49,042 bases of DNA from LSUCC0057 sp048549915 (GCA_048549915.1 JBLYYE010000042.1:1-49042); one strand, 5' to 3'; shown: positions 8,067 through 17,804, counted from the stretch's first letter. The notes: generated by a model not told the origin, from the sequence alone. Numbers and translations: made by a program.

Positions 8067-9080
8067 GTGATCTCCCACTCTCCCGCATCGCCGAACTCAG
8101 ACTCATTGGCCTTTAGTCGCCGCTTGAGTGTTGCGCCTATGCTCGATTGGACCGACCGTCACTGTCGCTTTTTTCATCGCCAGCTGTCACAACACGCCCT
8201 GCTTTATACCGAGATGGTGACAACTGGCGCGCTGCTGCACGGCGATCGCGAGTCGCATCTGCGCAACCCGGCCGGCAGCGGTCCGGTAGCGCTACAATTG
8301 GGCGGCTCAGACCCACAGGCACTGGCAGAGTGCGCGGCGATGGCGGCCGATTACGGCTACAGCGAAGTCAATCTCAATGTCGGCTGCCCCAGCGATCGAG
8401 TGCAAAACGGTAGTTTTGGTGCCTGCTTGATGAAGCAGCCCGAACTGGTGGCCGAGTGTGTCGACGCGATGCGCACCGCCACTGCGCTTGAGGTGACAGT
8501 TAAACATCGGATTGGCGTCGACGACTGCGACTCCTACCAGGCGTTGCACCATTTTGTCGACAGCGTGGCTAGCGCAGGCTGCCGACACTTTATTGTCCAT
8601 GCTCGCAAAGCTTGGCTACAGGGGTTGAGCCCCAAACAAAACCGCGAAGTGCCGCCGCTCAACTACGCTGTTGTTGAGCAGCTCAAAACCGACTTCCCAC
8701 AGTTGGGGTTCAGCTTGAACGGCGGCATCGAGAGCTTAGCTGCAGCCAGTAGCGCTTTGGAAAAACTTGACGGCACCATGATTGGCCGCGAAGCTTACGC
8801 CAACCCCTATCTACTGGCCGATGCCGATAGAGATATCTTTAATACCGCGACGACACCGCCAACCCGCCGACAAGTCATAGAGGCAATGAACGGCTATATT
8901 GAAACCGAATTGGCCGCCGGAACTCGCCTCCACCATATTACTCGACATATGCTCGGGCTCTATCGCGAGCTGCCCGGCGCTCGCCAATTTAGACGGCATT
9001 TAAGTGAAAACTGTTACCGCGAAGACGCTGCCATCGAGGTGTTGTGGCGCGCTCTAGAATTTGTCCCAGGAGATCTGTAA
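8067..9080 (+). CDS. dusA: tRNA-dihydrouridine(20/20a) synthase DusA
   Basis: 337 residues. The FMN-barrel start VAPMLDWTDRHCRFFHR, the tRNA-site motif VNLNVGCPSDRVQNG and the catalytic Cys in FGACLM are the DusA type. It reduces U20/U20a in tRNA D-loops with NADPH. The longest frame begins with GTG at 8067; the first ATG is inside the conserved core, so the GTG or a nearby alternative codon must be the start. Its TAA is followed immediately by the ATG of tal, so the two are one operon. Confidence 0.95.
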   Translation: MISHSPASPNSDSLAFSRRLSVAPMLDWTDRHCRFFHRQLSQHALLYTEMVTTGALLHGDRESHLRNPAGSGPVALQLGGSDPQALAECAAMAADYGYSEVNLNVGCPSDRVQNGSFGACLMKQPELVAECVDAMRTATALEVTVKHRIGVDDCDSYQALHHFVDSVASAGCRHFIVHARKAWLQGLSPKQNREVPPLNYAVVEQLKTDFPQLGFSLNGGIESLAAASSALEKLDGTMIGREAYANPYLLADADRDIFNTATTPPTRRQVIEAMNGYIETELAAGTRLHHITRHMLGLYRELPGARQFRRHLSENCYREDAAIEVLWRALEFVPGDL

Positions 9081-10040
9081 ATGGATAACCCCTCTCTGCT
9101 AGACCAACTAAAAACTATGACCACGGTAGTCGCCGATACGGGTGATTTTGCTGCTATTGAGCAGTATCAGCCAGAAGATGCCACCACCAACCCCTCGCTG
9201 GTACTCAAAGCGGCACAACTGCCCGCTTATCGTCCGCTGGTTGACGCTGCACGCGCTGAAGCCGCCGCCTCGGCAAGCAACAGTGCCGAGCAGATGTCTC
9301 TGTGCATGGATGCCCTGGCTGTTGCCATCGGTCACCGCGTACTACAGGTGATCCCCGGGCGCATCTCCACCGAGGTCGACGCGCGGCTCTCTTTCGACAC
9401 TGCAGCTTCAGTGGCGAAAGCTCAGCAGTTGATCGGCCGCTACGAACAGTTAGGCGTTGGCCGCGAGCGAGTGCTGATTAAAATGGCCACGACTTGGGAG
9501 GGAGTGCGAGCTGCCGAGCAATTAGAGCGCGAAGGCATAAACTGTAATTTAACACTGCTGTTCAATCTGACCCAAGCCGCGGCGGCCGCCGATGCTGGCG
9601 CCTTTTTAATTTCACCGTTTGTCGGGCGCATTCTCGACTGGCACAAAGCGCAAAGTGGCCGCGATTTCGCGGCTGCAGAAGACCCGGGTGTTTTGTCGGT
9701 AACACAGATCTACAACTACTTTAAGCAGCGTCAGTATGCCACTGTCGTGATGGGCGCAAGCTTTAGAAATATCGGTGAGATTACCCAGCTAGCGGGCTGT
9801 GATCGGCTGACCATCAGCCCGGCATTGCTCGAGGAGCTCGCCACTACATACGCCGCGTTGCCGCGCAAGCTCGACCCACAACAGAGCGGTGCCGCTATCC
9901 ATTACACGCCACCTAGCAGCAGCGCGTTTGCCTACCAAATCAACAGCGATGCTATGGCCCACGCCAAATTAGGCGAAGGGATACGGGCCTTTGTCGCCGA
10001 CCAAGAAAAATTGGAGAACTGGCTGCTAGAACTGGGTTAA
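9081..10040 (+). CDS. tal: Transaldolase
   Basis: 319 residues, the TalB length. It has the N-terminal DATTNPSL motif and the Schiff-base Lys in VLIKMATTWEG, then 'CNLTLLFNLTQAAAAADAGAFLISPFVGRILDW' (split family block) and 'TVVMGASFRNIGEI'. It transfers a dihydroxyacetone unit between sugar phosphates in the pentose phosphate pathway. It starts one base after the dusA stop. Its stop codon interlocks with that of the convergent STAS gene over TTAA. Confidence 0.96.
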   Translation: MDNPSLLDQLKTMTTVVADTGDFAAIEQYQPEDATTNPSLVLKAAQLPAYRPLVDAARAEAAASASNSAEQMSLCMDALAVAIGHRVLQVIPGRISTEVDARLSFDTAASVAKAQQLIGRYEQLGVGRERVLIKMATTWEGVRAAEQLEREGINCNLTLLFNLTQAAAAADAGAFLISPFVGRILDWHKAQSGRDFAAAEDPGVLSVTQIYNYFKQRQYATVVMGASFRNIGEITQLAGCDRLTISPALLEELATTYAALPRKLDPQQSGAAIHYTPPSSSAFAYQINSDAMAHAKLGEGIRAFVADQEKLENWLLELG

Positions 10041-10534
10041 TGTGTAGCCGCTTGCTCACTCTCTAGTGCGGCTATCAGGTCGGTGAACTCGTCCTGCTTA
10101 TCTGGATTGAGCTCAACCAAGGTGCGATGGGCGTCGAGTACTTGCTGGCGCAATTCGTCCTCTTGGGCATCAACCGCCGCGAGCGGCTCGAGTGGTTCAC
10201 TGCGCTGGGGAGTATCCGTATAGACTGCATAGAGCTCGTCCAAGCTCATGCATTCGAGCAGCCGCAACAAGCCCGGGTCGGTACAGAATAACTGTGCTTG
10301 TACTTGGTAATGGCGCTGGCAGTGCATCGCTAGTTTCGCCATCAAGCCGAGTGTGGTGCTATCTAGCCCCTCGGTTTCCAGCAGGTCGACCACAACCGAA
10401 TTGACCTCTTCACTGGCAAAGATAGTTTCCAGATAGCGGTTTAAAGAACCGCACAAGGTGACCCGCAGATCACCGCAAAATTTGAGCAAATAATCGCCAT
10501 TTTGCTCGGCGACTAAAATTTTACCTTGGCTCAC
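10037..10534 (-). CDS. rssC: STAS-domain anti-sigma factor antagonist
   Basis: 165 residues: an N-terminal STAS domain (about 1-105) and an acidic helical tail. The stretch 'VDLLETEGLDSTTLGLM' has the Asp-Ser at which such antagonists are phosphorylated by partner kinases. The start is GTG, four bases after the PP2C gene stop. With the upstream PP2C phosphatase it should form a partner-switching pair in which phosphorylation status controls a sigma factor or another output. The symbol follows the Pseudomonas synteny (tal-rssC-rssB-vacJ) as I recall it; the kinase/anti-sigma partner is not in the window. Confidence 0.8.
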   Translation of the reverse strand: MSQGKILVAEQNGDYLLKFCGDLRVTLCGSLNRYLETIFASEEVNSVVVDLLETEGLDSTTLGLMAKLAMHCQRHYQVQAQLFCTDPGLLRLLECMSLDELYAVYTDTPQRSEPLEPLAAVDAQEDELRQQVLDAHRTLVELNPDKQDEFTDLIAALESEQAATH

Positions 10535-10538
10535 GTCG

Positions 10539-11753
10539 TTACCTCGAATTGCGCTTTAGCAACAGCATAGAGACATCATCCTGTAACTCATCGACGAAGC
10601 TGACGCCAAGGCGATCTTGCAGCTCGTCCAAGCAGCTCACTTGCCCTTGCAGTTGCGTCAACAACTGCTGCTCTTTGGCGACTAGGTTGTCGCCGTCAAT
10701 AAAGTCCAACACTCCATCAGAGAGCAGCAATAGAGCGCTCTCCTTGGGCATTGTTAACTCCTCTACCCGCCAGCTGGCCTCCTCAAACAAACCCGCTGGG
10801 CGCCCCTTTCCGGGCAGATAAGTCGCTTTACCGGCGGCGCTTAGCACTGGCGGGGGCAGTTGCGCACCAACCACGTAGCGCAGTTTATCGGTGTGCAGGT
10901 CCAATGACCCGGCAAACAGGGTGAGGTGTTTACCCAAGCCGGTGGCCAGAAGCTGGCTATTGATATGCTCTACCAATCCATCGGGCGCCTTGGCCAGAGC
11001 CTCGTAGTCATGTTCATAAATATGGCGGCGGATGACGCGGCCAATCATAAAGCGCAGCAGCACAGTCACAAACGCCGATGAGGCACCATGCCCTGAAACA
11101 TCGGCAAAGTAGAACAGCAGATAGCGGTCCAGTGCGAAGTTATAACCGACAAAATCGCCACTGAGATAGAGCGACGGTCTGACGGCATGGGAAATTTCAT
11201 AATTACCAAAGGTCAGTGGGCTATCGGGCATCAGGCTCTTTTGCACTTCCAAGCCGGCTAGCTGATCTTGGCGAAGCAGCTGCAAACTCTCTTGCAGTTG
11301 GCGATTTGTGCTCTCTAGCTGAGCACTGTAGGCCAAGGTTTTGGCGCGCTCTTCAAAGGCGCGCTGAATCCGCGCCGCTGCCGCCAAAATCTCTTTTTGA
11401 GTGGCATCAGCACCGACCACATCGACCGCACCCAAACGAAAATAGTCGCTGCTGCGCTCGATTTCACGAGGGTCTAAAACAACCACCAACAAGAGTGTTT
11501 GGGCTAATTCAGCAATAGTTTGCCGCGCGAGCTCATCGGTTAGATCGAGAAGTTCCGCACCCACTAACCAGCACTGAAGCTGCCCTTGTTTTGCTGGGTT
11601 ATCAAACAGCTTACCACCGTGAATGGGGTGCACCAGCCCCTGCGCAAACCACATCGACAGCTGCGGATAAGCCTCGACCCAAGCGCCTGCAGTGAAGGCC
11701 TGCAGGTTCTCGGCTAGATTGGCATTAGCAGTGCCAGCGGATTGCTCAACCAC
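10539..11753 (-). CDS. rssB: Response-regulator-like PP2C (SpoIIE-type) phosphatase
   Basis: 404 residues. Residues about 1-125 look like a degenerate receiver domain: the strand that should carry the phospho-acceptor Asp reads CWLVGAELL, while the later 'RLGAVDVV' is receiver-like. A coiled linker (about 130-165) leads to a PP2C domain with metal-binding Asp residues in SGDFVGY, FADVSGHGASSA, LLSDGVLDF and DDVSMLLL, so the phosphatase should be active. The start is GTG, 11 bp after the mlaA stop. It probably dephosphorylates the STAS protein encoded next. Confidence 0.85.
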   Translation of the reverse strand: MVEQSAGTANANLAENLQAFTAGAWVEAYPQLSMWFAQGLVHPIHGGKLFDNPAKQGQLQCWLVGAELLDLTDELARQTIAELAQTLLLVVVLDPREIERSSDYFRLGAVDVVGADATQKEILAAAARIQRAFEERAKTLAYSAQLESTNRQLQESLQLLRQDQLAGLEVQKSLMPDSPLTFGNYEISHAVRPSLYLSGDFVGYNFALDRYLLFYFADVSGHGASSAFVTVLLRFMIGRVIRRHIYEHDYEALAKAPDGLVEHINSQLLATGLGKHLTLFAGSLDLHTDKLRYVVGAQLPPPVLSAAGKATYLPGKGRPAGLFEEASWRVEELTMPKESALLLLSDGVLDFIDGDNLVAKEQQLLTQLQGQVSCLDELQDRLGVSFVDELQDDVSMLLLKRNSR

Positions 11754-11764
11754 TGCTCTGCACT

Positions 11765-12526
11765 CTAATAGTCGTCATACTCACCAAAATCACCAAAGTC
11801 GTCTTCTACGACACCATCGTTGATCAAAAACTCGCGCCGCTGCAGATAGATCTCTTTCATCAGCGTGTAGCGGTCGCCACTCAGCGACGCTTCTGCGTCT
11901 AGTAGGCGCGCGCGCATATCGACCAGATCTAGCCCGAGCAGAGCGTTGCGCGCAGCGACATCGTCGACGTGCTCACTCAACCCTACCCACCTGTCCACTA
12001 GCCGCGCCGGCAGTTCGCGCAGTGTCGAAGGCCCCATCAGCGGCAAAACCAAATAGGGCCCTTGCGGCACCCCCCAAGTGGCCAGTGTTTGGCCAAAATC
12101 CTCACCGTCGCTCTCTCTTAAGCCCATGCGTGTGGCGACATCAAAGAGCCCCACCATACCCACCGAGCTGTTAATTAAGAAACGGCCGCTGTCGTTGGCC
12201 ACTTGATAAAACTTACCTTGCATCAGCCCATTGAGTACGTTCTGTAACTCACCAATATTGCTGAAAAAATTCTCCACACCCCACCGCATACGCTTGGGAA
12301 CAACACCTTTATAGGTTTGAGCAATGGGTTTGGCGATCGCTTTGTCGAGAGCCTCGTTAAATCGAAAGGCCACTACATTTATTTCGCGCAGTGGATCGCC
12401 CAGATCCTTAAGATTATCTTCCGCTGCAGCCATTTGTGCCGACAGCGAAACAGAAAAGCTGAGAAGTAAAACCGCTGAAAGGTTGCGAGTAAGACCCATG
12501 CACTTCTCTAAAAGTCTCTGTTGCAT
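11765..12526 (-). CDS. mlaA: MlaA/VacJ outer-membrane phospholipid-transport protein, no lipobox
   Basis: 253 residues. The core 'DPLREINVVAFRFNEALDKAIAKPIAQTYKGVVP', the 'NFFSNIGELQNVLNGLMQGKF' block, 'RFLINSSVGMVGLFDVATRMGL' and 'YLVLPLMGPSTLR' are characteristic of MlaA (given here as separate short blocks of one alignment region). MlaA extracts mislocalised phospholipids from the outer leaflet. The N-terminal export signal ends in AQMAAAED with no Cys, and the only nearby Cys (residue 9) precedes the hydrophobic core, so it appears not to be a lipoprotein. The ATG at 12526 has a good GAGG site; an ATG at 12499 is an alternative. First gene of an operon with the PP2C and STAS genes. Confidence 0.9.
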   Translation of the reverse strand: MQQRLLEKCMGLTRNLSAVLLLSFSVSLSAQMAAAEDNLKDLGDPLREINVVAFRFNEALDKAIAKPIAQTYKGVVPKRMRWGVENFFSNIGELQNVLNGLMQGKFYQVANDSGRFLINSSVGMVGLFDVATRMGLRESDGEDFGQTLATWGVPQGPYLVLPLMGPSTLRELPARLVDRWVGLSEHVDDVAARNALLGLDLVDMRARLLDAEASLSGDRYTLMKEIYLQRREFLINDGVVEDDFGDFGEYDDY

Positions 12527-12614
12527 ATCTCTATCCTCAATCCGTTGCAGTTATTTTACTGTCCAACGCAAATCGCTGTATAGAACAAACCGAACTGTTT
12601 GCCACCTCATTAGA

Positions 12615-15600
12615 CTACAGCCGCCGCAATTTGTCGCTGATAGCTGCCCAACGTTTGTTTAGGCGTACCGCAGAGACCGGCTGAGCGGTTTTGAGTTGCT
12701 GCGCAAACAGTGACACCCGATACTCTTGTAACAGCTGCAGTAGCTCGTCGAGTTCTTCGCGCAATGCAATCGGCAACCACTTATGTTGTTGCGGAATTCG
12801 CGCAATGGGCAGCTGGTAACTGGCAACTTCTTGCATCGCTTCATCATCGCGCAACCGTTGCAGAGGGCGTTTTTCACAGCGCGCCGCTATAGCGCGGGCG
12901 TAGCGCGGGTAGTGGCGCAAAGCGGCATCGGTGACGCGCATTAACGGCTTGCCAAACAACCAGTCCAACTGCATTAAAATATCCTCGCGAGCCGGATTGT
13001 CAGCGGCTGGCCAGTGGCTGTAGAGCTGGCGCGCCTCATGCAGCGCTGGCAGGCAGTTCTCAATAGTACTGGCCATACCTTGAGCGGTAGCGACTACCTG
13101 GTTGAGGTTTTGCAGGCGACGGTTAAATTCCTCCTCACTGCGCACGCAGCGCTGTTCGCCACTGCCGGGGAACAACTGTGCCGAAAATGCCGCGGCAATT
13201 AACCGCTCGGCGAGCACTTCACGATCGGGCAAGCCAGCCCCGCGCAGCGCCAGTTCGCAGCCGCGCAACAACTGCTTGGTGAGGTATTTAACTTCTTTAG
13301 AGGCGCTAATTTGCGCCAATAAAAGCTGGCCGCGCAGCTGCTCTGTAGCCGCTTGCTGGGGATTGTCACAGAGAATCAAATCAACTTGCCCATCGCGCTC
13401 AGCCAGAGCCGGCCAAGCATTGACGCGCCGTTTACCCGCGGTTAACTCCACCTGTTCGGGCAGACCACCAAAATCCCAGCTGCGCAGGTCTTGGCGCTGC
13501 CAGCGGTCACCATCGGCACGGGCAATCTGCTCACCAACTTGGCGGCTGAACTCGCGTTGTAGCGAGACCAAGTCGCGGCGGCTAGCCAAAAGTTGACCGC
13601 GGCTGTCGCAGAGCTCGATATTCATTAGATACCAGTCGTCGACAACACAGTCGTTCTGCCACTGTTGCCAATCCACATTGAGTCCACTCAATGCTTTGAG
13701 CTGCTCGGCGAGCGCCTCACACAGCGGTCTGTCACTCGGAGTTATCCGCGCTAACAGTTTGTCCGCATACAACGGCAGCGGTACCAGCGCCTTGCGCTGC
13801 TGTTTGGGCAGTGCCTTGAGAAGCAGCAAGCACTTCTCTTTGAGCATACCGGGCACCAGCCACTCGAACCTAAAACGCGGCGCCTGGTGAAGCTGTTCAA
13901 TCGCGACACGTACAGTGACGCCGTCGTTGTCAGCACCCGGCTCGAAGTGATAGCTGAGCGGATAATCTATACCCTGCTCGGAGAGTGTCTCGGGAAACTG
14001 CGCCAGCTCATCGGCGTCCAAAGTGCGCCGCAACAGTTGCTCGCGGTCGAGAAAGAGCAAATCGGGAGTTTGCTGTTCGGCCTGCTTGCGCCAGCTATCG
14101 AAGCCGGCGCGGTTGACAGTATCAACCGGAAGGCGCTGATCGTAAAAACCGTAGATAACCTCATCGTCGCAGAGAATATCGCGACGCCGAGTGCGCGCTT
14201 CGAGCTCCTCTAGTTCGCTAATGAGTGCTTGATTGTGTTTATAAAACGGTGCTTTGCGGTTGTGGCTTGGGGTATAGCCCCCCTCGACCAGCGCTTGGCG
14301 AATAAACACGCTGCGCGAGGTCTCAGGGTCGATTTTTCCGTAGCTGACACGGTTGCCCTCGGCGACTGTCAGACCGAACAGCACCTGTCTCTCGGAGGCC
14401 ATCACCTGCCCGCTTTTGCGGTGGTAAAAGGGCTCGCTGTAGCTGCGCTTAATCAGATGGCTAGCTTGCGCCGAAATCCACTGCGGCTCAATTTTGGCGA
14501 CTCCCACTGCAAATTGACGGCTAGTCTCTAGCAGCTCGGCCGCCATTATCCAGGGCGGCGGCTTCTTCTGAACACCCGAGCCTGGGAATAACACAAATTT
14601 GCGGTTGCGCGTCGCTTCGTACTCGCGCCCTTCAGCGCGCCGCGCAACTTGGCCCAATAGGCCGGCCAAGATGGAGCGGTGCAGAGCGTCGTAGCTAGCC
14701 GGCTCGCGATTCTCAGTGAGCTTGAGTTGGCGGCAGGCTTGGTGGATCTGATGGTGCAAATCGCGCCACTCGCGCACCCGCAGGTAACTGACAAAGTTCT
14801 TTTTACAGTATTTGGCAAATTGATTGCGCGACAACTCCTGGCGCTGCTCTTCGAAGTGGTTCCACAGCAATACCAGTCCCGAAAAATCAGACTCCGGGTC
14901 GCGCCAGCGCGCATGCGCTTGGTCGGCAGCGGCGCGCTTGTCTGCGGGGCGATCGCGCGGGTCTTGAATACTCAGCGCTGATACTACCACCATCACTTCT
15001 GCGAGCGCCCCGTATTTGGCGCCCTGCAGCAGCATTGCCGCAAAGCGCGGATCGACAGGAAGTTTCGCCAGCTGCTTACCCAAAGCGGTGAGTTGGCCCT
15101 TGTCAGTGACCGCAGAGAGCTCCTCGAGCAGCTGATAGCCGTCTCGAATCAGCCTATTATCCGGCGCGTCGACAAACGGAAACTGACTAATTTCGCCCAT
15201 ATTGAGCTGCAACATCCGCAAAATAACTGCCGCTAAATTGGTGCGCAGTATCTCTGGCTCTGTAAATTCACGGCGGTTGTTGAAATCCTCTTCGCTGTAG
15301 AGGCGCACGCAGACACCGGCCGAGACCCGCCCGCAGCGGCCGGCGCGCTGGTTGGCACTGGCTTGCGAGATCGGCTCTATCGGCAAACGCTGGACTTTGC
15401 TGCGGTAGCTGTAGCGCGATACCCGCGCCCGGCCGCTGTCCACTACATAGCGTATTCCCGGCACAGTCAGTGAGGTTTCGGCAACGTTTGTACTGAGCAC
15501 CACCCGTCGACCGCGGTGTGGGGCAAAGATTTTCTGCTGTTCGGCACTGGTCAGGCGCGCATAGAGCGGAACAATTTCAAGGTCGCGCAGCTGGCGCCTG

Positions 15601-16622
15601 CGCAGGGCGTTGTTGGCTTCGCGAATCTCTCGCTCACCGGCAAGAAAGACCAATATATCGCCGCTGCCGGGGCGCAGGTGGAGCTCTTCAACCGCGTCCA
15701 CTATCTGCTGATCTAGGTCGAGTTCTTCATCGACTGGGTCGCGGTACTCTATATCGACAGGATAAGTCCGCCCCGCCACCTCAATGATGGGGGCATTGTC
15801 AAAATGGCTGGAGAATTTGGCCATATCGATTGTCGCCGAAGTGATAATCACCTTGAGATCGGGGCGCTTGGGCAACAGCTGGCGAAGGTAACCGAGCAGA
15901 AAATCAATATTGAGACTGCGCTCATGCGCCTCATCAATAATCAGCGTGTCGTAGCGGCTCAAGAAACGGTCGCGCTCGATTTCGGCCAGCAAGATGCCGT
16001 CGGTCATTAATTTAACCAGACTCGCATCGGAGCTTTGATCATTGAAGCGCACCTGATACCCAACCTGCTCACCGAGTGGCGTTTGCAGCTCACTGGCGAT
16101 GCGCTCAGCGACCGAGCGGGCAGCGATTCTGCGCGGCTGGGTGTGGCCGATCACTCCGCTGATACCGCGGCCTGCTTGCAGACAGATTTTAGGTAATTGT
16201 GTCGTCTTACCCGAGCCTGTGGCACCGGCGACAATGATCACCTGATGTTTGGCCAACAGCGCGGCAATCTCATCGGCGCGCTCGCTAACGGGGAGCTCTG
16301 GATAACTCAGCTGCGGCAGCGAGCGCTGGCGCAGCTGAGTAGTGCGCAGCGATTTCTCGGCTTGATTGCGCCACTGCTGCCACTGCGATTGGGTCATGGG
16401 TGTTTTTTGGCTGCGCTGCAACTTGCTCAGCAGCCTGAAACGGTCGCGGCTCTGCAGTGCTGGTGCCAGCCAGCAGCTGAATTTACCCAGCTCTCGGCGC
16501 TGTGGAACAGCTGCCGTAAGCTGCCAGAGGCTCTCCGCCGGCATAGTGCCGAGCGCAGCTAACAGCTGCGGATGGCTCTGTGCAGTTAACTCAACGATTG
16601 GAGCGGAAGGCTCACTGTCCAC
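12615..16622 (-). CDS. hrpA: HrpA-type DEAH-box RNA helicase
   Basis: 1335 residues, in the range of HrpA (about 1300). Walker A GATGSGKTT is at residues 133-141 and the DEAH box at 230-233. Motif III SAT, the QRAGRCGR motif VI, the HA2/OB-fold region and a long C-terminal DUF3418-type half follow. HrpA is an ATP-driven RNA helicase linked to ribosome rescue and mRNA processing in enterobacteria. The start overlaps the end of dnaQ by 11 bp, so it is probably expressed from the dnaQ transcript. Confidence 0.95.
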   Translation of the reverse strand: MDSEPSAPIVELTAQSHPQLLAALGTMPAESLWQLTAAVPQRRELGKFSCWLAPALQSRDRFRLLSKLQRSQKTPMTQSQWQQWRNQAEKSLRTTQLRQRSLPQLSYPELPVSERADEIAALLAKHQVIIVAGATGSGKTTQLPKICLQAGRGISGVIGHTQPRRIAARSVAERIASELQTPLGEQVGYQVRFNDQSSDASLVKLMTDGILLAEIERDRFLSRYDTLIIDEAHERSLNIDFLLGYLRQLLPKRPDLKVIITSATIDMAKFSSHFDNAPIIEVAGRTYPVDIEYRDPVDEELDLDQQIVDAVEELHLRPGSGDILVFLAGEREIREANNALRRRQLRDLEIVPLYARLTSAEQQKIFAPHRGRRVVLSTNVAETSLTVPGIRYVVDSGRARVSRYSYRSKVQRLPIEPISQASANQRAGRCGRVSAGVCVRLYSEEDFNNRREFTEPEILRTNLAAVILRMLQLNMGEISQFPFVDAPDNRLIRDGYQLLEELSAVTDKGQLTALGKQLAKLPVDPRFAAMLLQGAKYGALAEVMVVVSALSIQDPRDRPADKRAAADQAHARWRDPESDFSGLVLLWNHFEEQRQELSRNQFAKYCKKNFVSYLRVREWRDLHHQIHQACRQLKLTENREPASYDALHRSILAGLLGQVARRAEGREYEATRNRKFVLFPGSGVQKKPPPWIMAAELLETSRQFAVGVAKIEPQWISAQASHLIKRSYSEPFYHRKSGQVMASERQVLFGLTVAEGNRVSYGKIDPETSRSVFIRQALVEGGYTPSHNRKAPFYKHNQALISELEELEARTRRRDILCDDEVIYGFYDQRLPVDTVNRAGFDSWRKQAEQQTPDLLFLDREQLLRRTLDADELAQFPETLSEQGIDYPLSYHFEPGADNDGVTVRVAIEQLHQAPRFRFEWLVPGMLKEKCLLLLKALPKQQRKALVPLPLYADKLLARITPSDRPLCEALAEQLKALSGLNVDWQQWQNDCVVDDWYLMNIELCDSRGQLLASRRDLVSLQREFSRQVGEQIARADGDRWQRQDLRSWDFGGLPEQVELTAGKRRVNAWPALAERDGQVDLILCDNPQQAATEQLRGQLLLAQISASKEVKYLTKQLLRGCELALRGAGLPDREVLAERLIAAAFSAQLFPGSGEQRCVRSEEEFNRRLQNLNQVVATAQGMASTIENCLPALHEARQLYSHWPAADNPAREDILMQLDWLFGKPLMRVTDAALRHYPRYARAIAARCEKRPLQRLRDDEAMQEVASYQLPIARIPQQHKWLPIALREELDELLQLLQEYRVSLFAQQLKTAQPVSAVRLNKRWAAISDKLRRL

Positions 16623-17325
16623 TGCGCCACAAACAGCCTGCGCCGCCCTTTTCCAACTCGTCTAGATAGGCGTTGTGCGCCTCCATTTCTTGTGGGCTCA
16701 AGGCAGTCACAGGCAGGCGCTGGCGGTCACTGGGCAACCGGCGAATAGTACTGCTGCCACCTTCACTGCCCTGCTCGCTCTGGCTGTCACCCATCATCAG
16801 TGAGACTTGGCCGCCGGTCATCGCCAGGTAGACATCGGCGAGAATTTCGGCATCGAGCAGAGCGCCGTGGAGATCGCGCTGCGAGTTGTCGACAAAATAG
16901 CGTTTGCACAGCGCGTCCAGGCTGTTGCGCTGGCCGGGGTGTTTCTGCCGCGCCATCACCAGGGTATCGGTGATTTTGCAGCCGCTCTCTATAGGAGACG
17001 ACTTGGGCTTGAGTTTACCCAGCTCATGGTTGATAAAGCCGACATCAAACGGCGCATTGTGAATAACCAGCTCCGCCCCTTCCACGAAGTCCATAAACTC
17101 ATCAACAATTTGACTAAACAGTGGCTTGTCCGCCAAAAAGTCGTCACCAATACCGTGTACCTCATAGGCGCCGGCATCTACAGCGCGCTGAGGGTTGATG
17201 TACTGGTGGTAGTGGCGACCAGTGAGTTTGCGATTTATCACCTCAACACAGCCAATTTCGATAATTCGGTGATCTTGCGACGTTTCAAGACCGGTAGTTT
17301 CTGTATCTAATACAATCTGGCGCAT
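16612..17325 (-). CDS. dnaQ: DNA polymerase III epsilon subunit (proofreading)
   Basis: 237 residues. Exo motifs are VLDTETTGLE (Asp, Glu), VIHNAPFDVGF (Asp) and 'HGALLDAEILADVYL' (His, Asp), giving a complete DEDDh active site. QVSLMM at residues 173-178 matches the epsilon clamp-binding hexapeptide position just after the exonuclease domain. The C-terminal tail, rich in Ser/Gly then Glu, should bind the alpha subunit. Gene order hrpA-dnaQ-rnhA-yafS with gloB divergent preserves the classic dnaQ/rnhA neighbourhood; in this window dnaQ and rnhA are co-directional with a 3-bp gap. Confidence 0.96.
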   Translation of the reverse strand: MRQIVLDTETTGLETSQDHRIIEIGCVEVINRKLTGRHYHQYINPQRAVDAGAYEVHGIGDDFLADKPLFSQIVDEFMDFVEGAELVIHNAPFDVGFINHELGKLKPKSSPIESGCKITDTLVMARQKHPGQRNSLDALCKRYFVDNSQRDLHGALLDAEILADVYLAMTGGQVSLMMGDSQSEQGSEGGSSTIRRLPSDRQRLPVTALSPQEMEAHNAYLDELEKGGAGCLWRSGQ

Positions 17326-17328
17326 AAG

Positions 17329-17790
17329 TTAACTCACAAGTTCATCTATACCGCGATTGGCCAATTGGTCAGCCAACTCGTTTTCCGCATGGCCGCTGTG
17401 GCCTTTGACCCACTGCCACTCAATTTCATGCTGGCCGGTCAGCTCGTCGAGCTGCTGCCAGAGGTCGACATTTTTGACTGGCTGCTTGCTAGAGGTCTTC
17501 CAACCGCGTTTTTTCCAATTCGGCATCCACTCCTGCACCCCTTTGAGCACATAGGTGGAATCGCTGGTCACACGCACTCGACAGGGTCTCTGCAGGGCGG
17601 CCAGGCCCTGTATCACCGCCATCATTTCCATGCGGTTATTAGTAGTCTCCGCTTCGCCCCCACACAACTCTTTGCTGTGGCTGCCCGAGCGCATTAGCAC
17701 CCCCCAACCGCCCGGGCCGGGATTGCCGCGACAGGCGCCGTCGGTGAACAATTCAACTTGAACGGGATGACTCTCTAAACTTGATTCCAT
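17329..17790 (-). CDS. rnhA: Ribonuclease HI
   Basis: 153 residues, the E. coli length. VELFTDGACRGNPGPGGWG has the first catalytic Asp, NNRMEMMAVIQGL the Glu, VTSDSTYV the second Asp, and the HAENELADQLAN end the final His/Asp region. It cleaves the RNA strand of RNA-DNA hybrids and removes R-loops and primers. It lies 14 bp downstream of the yafS-like gene and 3 bp upstream of dnaQ, all on the minus strand. Confidence 0.97.
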   Translation of the reverse strand: MESSLESHPVQVELFTDGACRGNPGPGGWGVLMRSGSHSKELCGGEAETTNNRMEMMAVIQGLAALQRPCRVRVTSDSTYVLKGVQEWMPNWKKRGWKTSSKQPVKNVDLWQQLDELTGQHEIEWQWVKGHSGHAENELADQLANRGIDELVS

Positions 17791-17804
17791 TGGTTCTCTC
17801 TTTG

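Noticed and set aside
16807..17310. 167-aa open frame opposite dnaQ
   Set aside because: Antisense to a complete dnaQ with intact motifs; no independent signals.
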